Shown piece by piece: positions 8,782-19,400 of a stretch of 64,000 bases of DNA. A model generated the notes under the pieces. That model saw nothing but the letters and a program-made list of their open reading frames with translations. It did no database searches and was not told the DNA's origin. The stretch's first letter is position 1, and the number at the start of each line of letters is the position of its first letter. A program made the translations under genes and the position numbers. Source of the DNA: Methylotenera_A sp049687015 (GTDB lineage Bacteria; Pseudomonadota; Gammaproteobacteria; Burkholderiales; Methylophilaceae). The stretch lies in contig JBAVIP010000070.1 of assembly GCA_049687015.1 (NCBI GenBank), positions 1 through 64,000 on the forward strand, in the 5' to 3' direction.

Positions 8782-9477
8782 TTGTTAAAAAAAATGAAAA
8801 TAGCATTTTTAGAAGATAACTTAGTTTTTGCTCAGCACATCGTCGCTACACTTGAAGCAGTAGGACACGAGGTGCAGCATTTTGTATCGGGCCGTGATTG
8901 CTTAAAGGCGGTCTCAAGCAACCATTTTGATTTGTGTATCCTCGATTGGGAAGTGCCAGACATGAGTGGTGCTGAAGTACTTTCGAACTTAAAGTTGAAA
9001 GGCAATTTTCCACCCACGATTTTCTTGACTGGTAGAGATTCGGAAGAAGATATTGCTCAGGTGATTGAATCCGGCGCGGATGATTACATTGTTAAACCAC
9101 CCAATGCAAGTGTGCTCATCGCTAGAGTTAATGCACTTTACCGTCGAAGTAACCTGAATAAAAATCAAGAACCTGTCGTTAATTATGGTCATTTAACGGT
9201 AGATTTCGCAAAAAGAAAATTTGAAATTAATGGCGCGCCTGTAAAATTAACAGAAAAAGAGACTGCGCTGGCATTGTACTTTTTTGGCCAAATAGGTGTT
9301 TTGTTAACTAGAGCACATTTGATCAAAGTAGTGTGGGGCACAACGCCAGACATCGATACACGTACTATCGATGTACACGTGAGTCACCTGCGTAACAAGC
9401 TGAATTTGCTACCACAACATGGCTGGCGCTTGATTTCTGTTTACCACCATGGTTATCGTTTGGAAAGATTAGAGTAG
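8782..9477 (+). CDS. OmpR/PhoB-family response regulator
   Basis: 231 aa with a receiver domain (1-120) and a winged-helix DNA-binding domain (about 135-230). The acidic pair is E11-D12, the phospho-acceptor is D55 (CILDWEVPD) and the conserved lysine is K105 (YIVKPPN). The C-terminal domain carries TIDVHVSHLRNKL, the recognition-helix region. A GGGGAG ribosome site at 8765-8770 fits the TTG at 8782 (11-nt spacing) better than the ATG at 8794, although family members usually begin at the latter (MKIAFLEDN). It is followed by the FecR-like and CHASE2 kinase genes on the same strand; the kinase is its likely partner. Confidence 0.9.
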   Translation: MLKKMKIAFLEDNLVFAQHIVATLEAVGHEVQHFVSGRDCLKAVSSNHFDLCILDWEVPDMSGAEVLSNLKLKGNFPPTIFLTGRDSEEDIAQVIESGADDYIVKPPNASVLIARVNALYRRSNLNKNQEPVVNYGHLTVDFAKRKFEINGAPVKLTEKETALALYFFGQIGVLLTRAHLIKVVWGTTPDIDTRTIDVHVSHLRNKLNLLPQHGWRLISVYHHGYRLERLE

Positions 9478-9513
9478 ATATGCGTTAATTGGTTAATTTC
9501 AAGGTAATGATGA

Positions 9514-11145
9514 ATGGATTTTTTAATGAATAAATCTCAATTTTCTTTTAAAACAGTAAAACGCTTACTGTTTTTTGCATTTTTAGCACTGCAAGTAAAC
9601 CAACAACTGCTTGCCGCAGAACTTCCCAATCAAAATCAGCCAGAATGGCGTTATAGCGTGCGCCCAGGGGATAATCTAATTCATTTTGCTAAACGCCATT
9701 TAATTAATCCTGATGATTGGCGCGTATTACAAAAACTCAATCAGATTAAAAATCCTTATCGCATGCAATTAGGGCAAATTGTGCGTGTGCCACTTGACTT
9801 GGTTAAACAATTGCCGGCACCGGCTGAAATCGTCCTGGTATCGGGTCAAGCGGGCATCTTAAAGGCAGATAAAAGTGTGCAAGCTGTCTCAGCGGGTCAA
9901 CAACTCACTGCAGGTACAGAGCTTGTCACGGGTGAAAATAGCAAACTGAATATTAAATTTGCTGATGGTTCAATCGTAAGCATGCAGCCAAAGTCCACTT
10001 TAAAATTAGATACCCTGAGCATGTACAGTGGTGGCGGCATGGTCGATACCAAATTACGTTTGCAACAGGGTAAGGTGGAAACAGAAGCGAATCCTGCGCA
10101 TCTGCAAGGCAATCAAATGCAGATTATTACCCCAACGGCTGTTGCGGCTGTGCGAGGCACTAAATTCCGCGTTTCTGCGGATGATGTTTCTATTCGGCAA
10201 GAAACCCTGGACGGCAAGGTAGCGTTGGCGGCAGCCGGCAAAGAAGTGGCAGTTGATAAAGGTTTTGGCAGCTTGTCTGAAGGTGGCAACCCACCCCTGC
10301 CACCAGTATTATTGCTGCCTGCGCCAGCGACAGGAAATTTACCCGTAAAATTAGAAGTCATGCCGGTAACATTTAATATGCCAGCGCAAGATGGCGCCGT
10401 AGCCTGGCTTGGTAAGATTTCAAATGAAACGCAATTTAACACCATATTGGCTGAAAAACTCAGCGAAGGGTCAAATCTAAGCTTTAATGATTTGCCAGAT
10501 GGCAAATACTACTTAAAGGTAAGAGCTAAAGATAAACAAGGCTTGGAAGGCTATGATGCTACCCACGAATTTAACCTGAATGCGCGGCCATTCGCGCCCA
10601 AACCAACCGCACCAGCACAGGCAGCAACTATTAGAGAAGCCAATCCGGAATTAACCTGGGCTAAAGTGGAACAAGTGAATGAATACCTGCTGGAATTGGC
10701 AAGGGATACGGATTTCAGGCACCTGTTAGACAGCAGGCGTATAGCCAGCAATATTTATAAGGTAGAAAAAAACCTGGAGCCAGGCCAGTATTTTTGGCGT
10801 TTAGCGAGTGTTGATGGCGCAGATCAAGGCCCATATATGACGGCGAATAGCTTCACCTACAAAGCCAAACCCAATGCGCCGGATATTAGCCAGTTAAAAG
10901 TTAAAGTTGAGCAAAATAAAGTGTTTGTTAACACAATAAATCCGCCAGAAGGATTGACTTATGAGGCTATTTTGCACAATGAGCTGAATAAGCAAAAGAA
11001 TGTATGGCACGAGGCCGGACTTAATGGGGAGTTTAGTTTTTTGCTTAAGGAATATGGCAAACAAACTCTCGTATTGCGTCTGGTTGATGCCGATGGTGTA
11101 GCTGGGCCGGAGGCAGTATATGAATTTAATGCCTCGCCACCCTGA
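9514..11145 (+). CDS. Exported LysM and FecR-domain protein
   Basis: 543 aa. An N-terminal signal segment (about 14-35, ending LLAAE) is followed by a LysM domain (47-94, YSVRPGDNLIHFAKRHL), which binds peptidoglycan. A FecR domain (about 107-235) contains FADGSIVSMQPKSTLKL and TAVAAVRGTKFRV. The remaining 300 residues hold two or three Ig/FN3-like repeats, for example DGKYYLKVRAKDKQGLEGYD. This combination is common in betaproteobacteria beside CHASE2 sensor proteins and suggests a periplasmic, wall-attached input protein; the ligand is unknown. An AAGG ribosome site 9 bp before the ATG supports the start. It is tightly packed between the response regulator and the kinase. Confidence 0.88.
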   Translation: MDFLMNKSQFSFKTVKRLLFFAFLALQVNQQLLAAELPNQNQPEWRYSVRPGDNLIHFAKRHLINPDDWRVLQKLNQIKNPYRMQLGQIVRVPLDLVKQLPAPAEIVLVSGQAGILKADKSVQAVSAGQQLTAGTELVTGENSKLNIKFADGSIVSMQPKSTLKLDTLSMYSGGGMVDTKLRLQQGKVETEANPAHLQGNQMQIITPTAVAAVRGTKFRVSADDVSIRQETLDGKVALAAAGKEVAVDKGFGSLSEGGNPPLPPVLLLPAPATGNLPVKLEVMPVTFNMPAQDGAVAWLGKISNETQFNTILAEKLSEGSNLSFNDLPDGKYYLKVRAKDKQGLEGYDATHEFNLNARPFAPKPTAPAQAATIREANPELTWAKVEQVNEYLLELARDTDFRHLLDSRRIASNIYKVEKNLEPGQYFWRLASVDGADQGPYMTANSFTYKAKPNAPDISQLKVKVEQNKVFVNTINPPEGLTYEAILHNELNKQKNVWHEAGLNGEFSFLLKEYGKQTLVLRLVDADGVAGPEAVYEFNASPP

Positions 11146-11186
11146 TGTCGCAATCATTACTACGTACTAAATAACTAGAATCGCCT

Positions 11187-13148
11187 TTGAAAAAATTCAG
11201 CTTTAATGATTATGTATCGACTGCGCTAATTTTACAGTTGCTAGTCGTGCTAATCTACACTACAGGCCTTTTATCTAGAGTTGATAATCTTATCTATGAT
11301 ATTGGGCAAAAGTTTCATCATAAAAAAGCTCCAGAGGATGTTGTGATTGTAGCGATTGATGAAAATAGCTTGTCGCAACTTGGCCGCTGGCCTTGGTCTA
11401 GAAAGATTCACGCCGATTTAATCCATCGCCTGAAAATGGAAGGTGCATCCGTCATTGGTCTGGACATTATTTTTTCTGAGGCTGACAATTCAAATAATGG
11501 CGCGGATGAAGCGCTGTCAGAAGCCATACATAAAGCCCAAAATGTGGTGCTGCCAGTATTGCTGGAATCTACGCGCGTCAATGGTCAGATTGTCGAAACA
11601 TTACCGCTGCCTAGCCTGGCAAACAATGCAGCAGATTTAGGTCGTGTGCATGCGGTGTTAGATGAAGATGGCATTGCGCGCAGCATTTATATGTTCGAAG
11701 GTGTAGGCGCGCCGGTTTGGCAGCATTTTTCTCAAGCCATATTGAATGTAGCACAGCATCAACCATCAAAAAATAAATTTTCAGAATCACTTAAAGAAGA
11801 TAAGCAAGCTGATGCAAGCAATATGTTTTCTTTGGTGCGCGAAGATCAGCGCAAGATTGATTTTTTGGGCCCGCCAGGGCATTTTTTGACTATTTCTTAC
11901 GTGCAAGTGCTCAATGGTGAATTTGCAAAAAATCTTTTTAAAAATAAAATTGTGCTGGTGGGTGCAACCGCTTCTGGTATGAATGATTTGCTCTCAACAC
12001 CAGTTTCTGGCTTAAGACAGCCTATGTCTGGGGTAGAGGTTCATGCCAATGTGTTGGAATCAATTCGTAAAAATAAATTAATCAAACCCATTACGCCAGC
12101 ATATCTAATACTGATCTTACTGGTAGTCGCTTTGTTGCCATTGCTTTGGATGCCAAAGCTATCAGCACTGGCAAGCTTAATAACTACATTATTTTTCTTT
12201 GTATTAATCAGTTTTATTGCTGCAATAATGCCCAAAGCATTTGGCATCTGGATTCCGCCTTCAGCCGCGTTACTCCCAATTTTACTTTCATATCCAATAT
12301 GGAGCTGGCGCAAACTAGAGGCAGCCAGGAAATTTTTAGATTATGAATTAAGTTATTTAAAGCAGAATTTGATTGAATTGCCAGTTTCAAAAAACACGAA
12401 CAATTATGACAGTTTTAATGCGCGTATTGAACAAGTGCGTAGTGCCGGCCAGCAGCTGCGCTTTTTACAAAATGACCGTAAAGAGTTGCTCGCTTTTATT
12501 TCTCACGATTTACGCGCGCCAATTGCGAACGCCATGATGATTTTAGAAGAAAATAAGGAGCAAGAACATAGATTGCACGCCTCTCTATCTCAAGCACTGC
12601 ATTTAGCAGAAGATTTTTTGCAGGCGTCACGTGCAGAGATGATTGATAGTGCAGATTTTAAAGAGCTCGATTTTGCGGGCTTAACACATCAGGCGGTGGA
12701 TGATGCCTATGAAAGTGCCATGAAGAAAAATATCACACTGGAAAGAGACATCGTGGATGGATTGGTCTGGGTACATGGCAATTTTGGCTTATTGCAGAGA
12801 GCTGTGCTTAATTTGATATTGAATGCAATTAAATTTGCGCCAGCAAATTCAACAGTCAAGGTCAGGTTGTCTTTTTCAAACCAGCAAGCTGTGATGAGTG
12901 TGATCGACTCCGGACCGGGGATTCCCGTAGATGAGCAATTGTTTTTATTTAAGCGATTCAGCCGTGCGAGTTCCAATAAACCGGGCACAGAAGGCACCGG
13001 CTTAGGCTTGTATTTTGTGTATACCGTAGCTGAGAAGCATCATGGCTACGCCGACGTAGAAAGTGATGTAGGCCAGGAAACCTGCTTTAATTTGCGGCTA
13101 CCAGTGTCGAGCTTTGATCCTCACAACGCCGAGGATGCTGAGAAATAG
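11187..13148 (+). CDS. CHASE2-domain sensor histidine kinase
   Basis: 653 aa. One N-terminal transmembrane helix leads into a periplasmic CHASE2 domain (about 30-295, with VVIVAIDENSLSQLGRWPWS near its start). About three more helices (295-385) follow, then a cytoplasmic kinase: H-box FISHDLRAPIAN with phospho-acceptor His440, N-box LNLILNAIKFAP, and G-boxes DSGPGIP and GTGLGLYF. CHASE2 senses unknown extracellular cues. The start codon is TTG at 11187. Together with the response regulator and the FecR/LysM protein it forms a three-gene signalling cassette on one strand. Confidence 0.92.
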   Translation: MKKFSFNDYVSTALILQLLVVLIYTTGLLSRVDNLIYDIGQKFHHKKAPEDVVIVAIDENSLSQLGRWPWSRKIHADLIHRLKMEGASVIGLDIIFSEADNSNNGADEALSEAIHKAQNVVLPVLLESTRVNGQIVETLPLPSLANNAADLGRVHAVLDEDGIARSIYMFEGVGAPVWQHFSQAILNVAQHQPSKNKFSESLKEDKQADASNMFSLVREDQRKIDFLGPPGHFLTISYVQVLNGEFAKNLFKNKIVLVGATASGMNDLLSTPVSGLRQPMSGVEVHANVLESIRKNKLIKPITPAYLILILLVVALLPLLWMPKLSALASLITTLFFFVLISFIAAIMPKAFGIWIPPSAALLPILLSYPIWSWRKLEAARKFLDYELSYLKQNLIELPVSKNTNNYDSFNARIEQVRSAGQQLRFLQNDRKELLAFISHDLRAPIANAMMILEENKEQEHRLHASLSQALHLAEDFLQASRAEMIDSADFKELDFAGLTHQAVDDAYESAMKKNITLERDIVDGLVWVHGNFGLLQRAVLNLILNAIKFAPANSTVKVRLSFSNQQAVMSVIDSGPGIPVDEQLFLFKRFSRASSNKPGTEGTGLGLYFVYTVAEKHHGYADVESDVGQETCFNLRLPVSSFDPHNAEDAEK

Positions 13149-13515
13149 TTTGCATATCTTTTTGAGACATACAAGACCACTTTATTAAAGCTGGTGATTG
13201 GTTTAGTTAACTAACTTTAGTGGTGTTAGCGCTTATTAATCAAGATGTTTCAACAAAAGACGCGTTAAAAAGTCGCTAAAGTTGTGCTTGGTTTAGCTTT
13301 TAAAAGCAATTTTACAACCACTGAACCCCTAAAATATCCAGCAGTACATTAAATTCAGGTCAGAAGCTCATCAGTGAATATGAAAGCTTGTACGTATTCG
13401 GTACAATCACTACTTTGTAGGATTTGATATTTAAAAGACCAATAGTTACAGGTGTTGCATAGATTTAATCGATTCCCGTCACCCGCTCCAAGAAAGCAAT
13501 TTTAGAAAGAATAGC
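13149..13515. other. Intergenic region with a tRNA remnant
   Basis: No credible ORF is seen between the CHASE2 kinase and thiD. The one recognisable element is the tRNA 3'-end fragment at 13469-13490. The rest is AT-rich and looks like decayed sequence, fitting the far border of an old insertion. Confidence 0.5.
13469..13490 (+). repeat. tRNA-Gly 3'-end remnant (candidate att-type repeat)
   Basis: Twenty-two nucleotides beginning TCGATTCCCGTCA and ending CCGCTCCA match the T-loop to CCA end of tRNA-Gly at 5811-5832 with one difference, in the same orientation. No 5' half of a tRNA precedes it. An intact tRNA on one side and a 3' fragment on the other is the footprint left by tRNA-targeted integration. 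The differing base would pair with a GCGGGTG acceptor, so a decayed second tRNA-Gly is also possible. Confidence 0.65.
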
Positions 13516-14391
13516 ATGACACCAACTCCACCAATCGTACTTACCTTTGCTGCTACTGATCCTAGTAGCGGTGCAGGTTTGCAGGCCGATATTCTTGCGC
13601 TGTCCAGCATTGGTTGCCATCCTTTATCGGTGGTTACCGCTATCACCGTGCAAGATACGGTGGGGGTCGAAAGTGTGATGGCGCTTGATGCCGATTGGGT
13701 AAATGAGCAAGCGCGCACGATTTTAGAAGATGTTCAGGTTTCAGCTTTTAAACTCGGGCTACTGGGCAGTATAGAAAATGTGGCGGTCATCGCCGAAATT
13801 ATGGCTGATTACCCAGACGTGCCCTTGTTGATTGACCCGATTTTAACTTCGGGCCGAGGCGATGAGCTGGCTAATGAGGAAATGCAAGCTGCCATGTGTG
13901 ATTTGCTGTTTCCGCAAGCCACACTGATTACGCCCAATAGCCTGGAAGCGCGCCGCTTGGCGTTTTACGATGAGGGTGACGAAATTCAGCATACTTCACT
14001 GGACGAATCCGCCATGCGTTTGCTGGAAATGGGTTGTGAATATGTGCTTATTACAGGCACACATGAACGCAGCACGGATGTAGTGAATTCGCTCTACGGA
14101 ACAAGCCCTTCAGGCGCGAGCGGATTGGTAAAAGCTTACCACTGGGAGCGCTTGGCCGGCAGTTATCATGGCTCTGGCTGCACCCTTACCAGCGCGATTG
14201 CGGCTTGCTTGGCACACGGTTTAAGTATGGAAGAGGCGATTCAAGAAGCGCAGGAATATACCTGGCAAACGCTTAAAAATGCATTTCGCCCAGGCATGGG
14301 GCAATTTATACCCGACCGCTTTTTTTGGGCGCGTGACGAAGGCGATGCTGATGAACAAGAGAATGAAAAAGCCCCATCCATTCAACATTAG
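13516..14391 (+). CDS. thiD: Hydroxymethylpyrimidine/phosphomethylpyrimidine kinase
   Basis: 291 aa. ThiD phosphorylates HMP to HMP-P and HMP-PP, supplying the pyrimidine half of thiamine. Ribokinase-fold motifs are visible: LTFAATDPSSGAGLQADI near the start, TAITVQDT, DPILTSGRGDEL, and the ATP/anion-hole stretch GSYHGSGCTLTSAIAACLA. The last 20 or so residues are an acidic tail beyond the family core. The following thiE starts inside the end of this gene (about 40 bp overlap), so the two are translationally coupled. thiC, making HMP-P, is found 20 kb away under a TPP riboswitch. Confidence 0.95.
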   Translation: MTPTPPIVLTFAATDPSSGAGLQADILALSSIGCHPLSVVTAITVQDTVGVESVMALDADWVNEQARTILEDVQVSAFKLGLLGSIENVAVIAEIMADYPDVPLLIDPILTSGRGDELANEEMQAAMCDLLFPQATLITPNSLEARRLAFYDEGDEIQHTSLDESAMRLLEMGCEYVLITGTHERSTDVVNSLYGTSPSGASGLVKAYHWERLAGSYHGSGCTLTSAIAACLAHGLSMEEAIQEAQEYTWQTLKNAFRPGMGQFIPDRFFWARDEGDADEQENEKAPSIQH

Positions 14392-15007
14392 CGGCTTATA
14401 CGCCATTACGCCCGATGACCTGGACACCGAGCGGCTATGCAGAAAAGTAGAAACAGCGTTGCAAGGCGGTGTGTCGTTGGTGCAATATCGCAACAAGGCA
14501 GCCAATGCCATGTTACGCCTTAGGCAAGCCAGCGCTTTGCTGGCCATATGTCGTAGTTATAAAGTGTCTTTGGTGATTAACGATCACCTGGATTTATGTG
14601 CGCAGATTGATGCAGATGGTTTGCATTTAGGCATGACTGATTGTGATTTATCTGCAGCCAGACGTCTGCTCGGTGCAGATAAAATCATTGGCGCTTCTTG
14701 TTATAATCAGCCTGAATTAGCCATTAAAGCTGAGCAGGCTGGCGCCAGCTATGTGGCTTTTGGTGCGTGTTTTAGTTCAGAAACGAAACCTAACGCTTTG
14801 CATGCACCACTTAGTCTATTTACTGAGGCCAAACAAAAAATCGCTATTCCACTTGTAGCAATAGGTGGTATCACACTAGAAAATGCGCCAAGTGTATTAC
14901 AAGCTGGTGCGGATGCCATTGCGGTGGTTGGCGCGCTATTCAATGCAAATGATATTATAGAAACCAGTCAGCAATTTATGCACTTATCCAAAACCACATT
15001 TATTTAA
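14351..15007 (+). CDS. thiE: Thiamine-phosphate synthase
   Basis: 218 aa from the ATG at 14351, chosen because a GAAGG ribosome site ends 8 bp before it; ATGs at 14345 and 14363 are alternatives, and a much longer frame from 14279 would overlap thiD unnecessarily. ThiE joins HMP-PP and thiazole phosphate into thiamine monophosphate. TIM-barrel motifs seen: ISGLYAITPD, GGVSLVQYRNK, LVINDHLDLC, ADGLHLGMTD, GASCYNQ (usually GxSxH), SYVAFGACFSSETK and LVAIGGITLENA. It overlaps thiD and is followed 9 bp later by hemL. Confidence 0.95.
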   Translation: MNKRMKKPHPFNISGLYAITPDDLDTERLCRKVETALQGGVSLVQYRNKAANAMLRLRQASALLAICRSYKVSLVINDHLDLCAQIDADGLHLGMTDCDLSAARRLLGADKIIGASCYNQPELAIKAEQAGASYVAFGACFSSETKPNALHAPLSLFTEAKQKIAIPLVAIGGITLENAPSVLQAGADAIAVVGALFNANDIIETSQQFMHLSKTTFI

Positions 15008-15016
15008 GCCAACATC

Positions 15017-16315
15017 ATGACTTCACAAAACCAAATATTATTTGAAAAATCTCTGCAACTTATTCCGGGTGGCGTGAATTCGCCAGTGCGCGCGTTCCGC
15101 AGTGTGGGCGGCACGCCAATTTTCTTCAAAAAAGGCCTGGGAAGCAGGCTATGGGATGCGGATGGCAAAGAATATATCGATTACATTAATTCATGGGGGC
15201 CGATGATTGTTGGTCACGCGCACCCGGAGGTGATTGCGGCCGTGCAGGCTGTTGCCGCCAATAGTTTGTCATTTGGCGCGCCGACCGGTCTGGAATTAGA
15301 GATGGCAGAAGTGATCAATAAGCTTGTGCCAAGCATAGAGCAAGTACGCTTGGTAAGCAGCGGCACAGAAGCCACCATGAGTGCCATCCGCGTGGCGCGT
15401 GGGTTTACGGGCCGCAATAAAATTGTGAAGTTTGAAGGTTGCTATCACGGCCATTCCGATGCGCTATTGGTGAAAGCGGGCTCAGGTTTGCTGACATTTG
15501 GTGAATCCAATGCTAAAGGCGTTCCAAGTTCGGCGGGTGTTCCAGCCGAAGTGGTGGCGGATACACTCACGCTGGAATACAACAATACGCAATCACTCAA
15601 AGATTTATTCAACCAAATTGGCGACCAGATTGCCTGCGTGATTATCGAGCCAGTGGTCGGCAACATGAATTTGATTGTGCCGAAAATGGAATTTTTGCAA
15701 ACGCTACGTGAGCTTTGTACCAAGCATGGCACTGTGCTGATTTTTGATGAAGTGATGACTGGCTTCCGCGTGGCTTTGGGCGGCGCGCAAGTGCTCTATA
15801 ACATCAAGCCGGACATGACGACATTGGGCAAAGTCATTGGCGGCGGCTTGCCAGTGGGTGCATTTGGCGGGCGTAAAGATATTATGCAGTGCCTTGCTCC
15901 ATTGGGTCCAGTCTACCAGGCTGGTACGCTGTCGGGCAATCCTGTGGCGGTAACTGCAGGTTTAACGACGCTTAAGCTGATACAAGAAAAAGGTTTTCAC
16001 GAAAAACTCACTGCACAAACTAAAAAACTGATGGATGGCTTGATGCAAGCGGCTAAAGATGCGGGTGTGACCTTTAGCGCACAAAGCGTGGGCGGTATGT
16101 TTGGTCTGTATTTTATGAAAACCTGCCCTGCTTCTTTCGCCGAGATGATGCAATCTGATAAAGAAGCTTTTAACAAATTTTTTCACAGCATGCTGGATAG
16201 CGGCATTTATCTTGGCCCTTCTGCGTTTGAGGCGGGCTTTGTTTCGGCAGCGCACACAGATGAAGATATAACACTTACCATTGATGCTGCAAAAAAAGCA
16301 TTCTCTGCAATTTGA
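15017..16315 (+). CDS. hemL: Glutamate-1-semialdehyde 2,1-aminomutase
   Basis: 432 aa, full length. This PLP enzyme converts glutamate-1-semialdehyde into 5-aminolevulinate, the first committed tetrapyrrole precursor of the C5 pathway. Visible signatures: IPGGVNSPVRAFRSVGG at the N-terminus, SSGTEATMSAIRVARG, the PLP aspartate motif LIFDEVMTGFRV, and the lysine loop TTLGKVIGGGLPVGAFGG. It follows thiE directly, the thiD-thiE-hemL order common in betaproteobacteria. A little further on, hemE uses its product further down the same pathway. Confidence 0.97.
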   Translation: MTSQNQILFEKSLQLIPGGVNSPVRAFRSVGGTPIFFKKGLGSRLWDADGKEYIDYINSWGPMIVGHAHPEVIAAVQAVAANSLSFGAPTGLELEMAEVINKLVPSIEQVRLVSSGTEATMSAIRVARGFTGRNKIVKFEGCYHGHSDALLVKAGSGLLTFGESNAKGVPSSAGVPAEVVADTLTLEYNNTQSLKDLFNQIGDQIACVIIEPVVGNMNLIVPKMEFLQTLRELCTKHGTVLIFDEVMTGFRVALGGAQVLYNIKPDMTTLGKVIGGGLPVGAFGGRKDIMQCLAPLGPVYQAGTLSGNPVAVTAGLTTLKLIQEKGFHEKLTAQTKKLMDGLMQAAKDAGVTFSAQSVGGMFGLYFMKTCPASFAEMMQSDKEAFNKFFHSMLDSGIYLGPSAFEAGFVSAAHTDEDITLTIDAAKKAFSAI

Positions 16316-16413
16316 AGCATTATTTTGCCCTATGTGATTGATAGCAAGGCGTTTTAACGGTATTATTGAAGGTTCCGCTAAATGTTTTGAAATTAGATTA
16401 CTAGGCAATGCAT

Positions 16414-19400
16414 ATGTCAGTCGTGAATTTAAATAAAATTAAAAGTCTGCCACCAGAAAATCAGGGTTTATATAACAAACGTAACGAAAAAGACGCTTGT
16501 GGTGTAGGTTTTGTAGCGCATATCAAAGGCAAAAAAAGTCACGAGATTGTTCAGCAAGGCTTAACACTTTTAACCAACTTAACGCATCGTGGTGCAACCG
16601 GCTACGACCCAAAATTGGGCGATGGTGCTGGATTGCTCATGCAAATGCCAGATGTGTTTATGCGTAAAGAGGCGGCCAAGCTCAACATCAATCTCCCAGA
16701 GATTGGCAAATATGCGGTTGGCAACTTGTTCTTGCCACAGGACGCCAAAAACCGTGCCGCCTGTGAAGCACTGATTGCCAAAATCATCTCAGAAGAAAAC
16801 CAAACCTTGCTGGGCTGGCGCAATGTGCCGGTGGATAACAGTAATATCGCCCAAGCCGCACGCGATGTAGAACCTTGCATGCGCCAGGTGTTTATTGGCA
16901 GTAATGCGGTAGACCAAACCACTTTCGAGCGCAAATGTTTTGTGATTCGTAAACGTATAGAGCATGCAGTTAGCGCATTAAATCTGCAAGATAACGCCGC
17001 ATTTTATGTGCCTTCATTCTCAAGCAGAACGATCGTCTACAAGGGCATGTTGTTGGCTAATGAAGTGGGCGTTTACTATCGTGATTTGGCTGATGAAAGT
17101 GTGGTTTCAGCATTGGCGTTGGTACATCAGCGCTTTTCAACCAATACTTTCCCCGCGTGGGATTTAGCGCATCCTTTCCGCATGATTGCACATAATGGCG
17201 AAATTAACACTGTTCAAGGCAATGTCAATTGGATGGCGGCGCGTCACGAGACCATGAAATCGGCAGTTATTGGCGAAGATTTGGATAAGCTTTGGCCGTT
17301 GATAGCTGAAGGCCAGTCTGATTCTGCCTGTTTTGATAATTGCCTGGAGTTGCTGGTAGCGGGTGGTTACAGCTTGCCACATGCCATGATGATGCTGATT
17401 CCAGAAGCCTGGAATAACAATGCATTGATGGATGACGAGCGCCGTGCGTTTTACGAATATCACGCCGCCTTGATGGAGCCATGGGATGGCCCAGCTGCCG
17501 TGGCGTTTACCGACGGTAATATGATTGGTGCCACGCTGGATAGAAACGGCTTGCGCCCCGCGCGCTATTTGGTGACGGATGACGATGTGGTAATGATGGC
17601 GTCTGAAATGGGCGTGCTGACATTCCCGCAGGAAAAAATCGTCAAAAAATGGCGTTTGCAGCCTGGCAAAATGCTGCTGATAGACACGCAGCAAGGCCGC
17701 ATTATTGATGATGCGGAAGTAAAAAGTGAGCTGGCTTCTGCCAAACCTTATAAAGCTTGGATTGAGCAATCACGCTATTTCTTAGGCGATTTACCAAAGG
17801 CAGATAGCCAATTGGAAATGGCGGAAAGCTTGCTGGATACGCAGCAGGCATTTGGTTACAGCCAGGAAGATATTAAATTTGTATTGCAGCCGATGATCGC
17901 CAATGGCGAAGAAGGCGCAGGCTCAATGGGTAACGACGCGGCTTTGCCGGTGTTGTCCAATAAGGCAAAACTGCTATACAACTATTTCAAACAGCTATTT
18001 GCGCAAGTGACCAACCCGCCAATCGACCCGATTCGTGAAGAATTGGTGATGTCGCTGGTGACGTTTATTGGCCCCAAACCCAATCTGTTAGGGGTGGATG
18101 AAACTAATCCGCCATTGCGCCTGGAGGCTAGTCAGCCCGTACTCACTTTAAGCGAATTGGAGCAGCTAAAAAATATTGGCATCTCAACAAAAGGCCAGTT
18201 CAAATCACTGGTGCTGGATATTACCTACGATGCGCAGCAAGGCAAAGCAGGCATGGCGAATGCTATTGCCAATTTAAACAAAGCGGCTGAAAAAGCGGTG
18301 CAGGACGGCTTTAATGTATTGATTCTATCAGACAGGGCCATTTCGAAAAACCGTATCGCTATCCCTGCGTTATTAGCTTGCTCGGCCACACATGAATTTT
18401 TAGTGAAAACCGGTCTGCGAACCAGCACTGGCCTGGTGGTAGACACAGGCTCAGCGAGAGAAGTCCATCATTTTGCCTTACTGGCAGGTTACGGGGCAGA
18501 GGCGGTTTGCCCATGGCTGGCATTCGAGACGATTGACCATCTGGCAAGTGATCATTATGTTGCCAGCAAAAACTTCGTTAAAGCCATCGGTAAAGGCTTG
18601 TACAAAGTCATGTCCAAAATGGGCATTTCCACATACCAATCGTATTGCGGTGCACAGATTTTTGAAGCCATTGGCTTGAACTCAGCCTTTATCAGCCAAT
18701 ATTTCACAGGTACGGCCACACAGATCGAAGGCATTGGCCTGGATGAAGTGGCGGAAGAAACCCTGCGGCTGCATAATCTGGCTTTTGGTAACGACCCGGT
18801 ATTAATGACTCAGCTGGATGCGGGTGGTGAGTATGCCTTCCGTGTACGCGGCGAAGAGCATATGTGGACGCCAGATTCCATCGCAAAGCTGCAAAACGCC
18901 ACGCGCACCAACAAATTTGATACTTACAAAGAGTATGCCAAACTGATTAACGATCAAACGCGCCATTATAAAACCTTGCGCGGCCTGTTTGAGATTAAAC
19001 CGGCAGGAAAGGCTATTCCATTGGAATCAGTCGAGCCTGCCAAAGATATCGTGAAACGCTTTGCTACAGGCGCAATGTCATTGGGTTCTATTTCAACTGA
19101 AGCGCACGCAACCTTAGCCATTGCTATGAACCGCATCGGCGGTAAATCTAATACTGGAGAGGGCGGCGAAGATGCTAAACGGTTTATTCCGGTAGCAAAA
19201 GATACCACCATGGCCAATGTCATTGGCAGTCATTTGGTAGAAAGCCATATTCCACTTAAAGCGGGCGATTCGATGCGCTCGCGCATTAAGCAAGTGGCTT
19301 CTGGACGCTTTGGTGTAACCGCCGAATACTTGGCTTCGGCTGACCAAATACAAATCAAAATGGCACAAGGTGCAAAACCGGGCGAAGGCGGCCAATTGCC

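Noticed and set aside
5833..13468. Integrase or transposase inside the tRNA-bounded region
   Set aside because: All open frames of size are accounted for by signalling genes; no recombinase motif was found, so the region is called a relic at most.
14279..14350. Longer N-terminus for thiE
   Set aside because: It would extend deep into thiD and has no ribosome site; the ATG at 14351 has GAAGG at proper distance.
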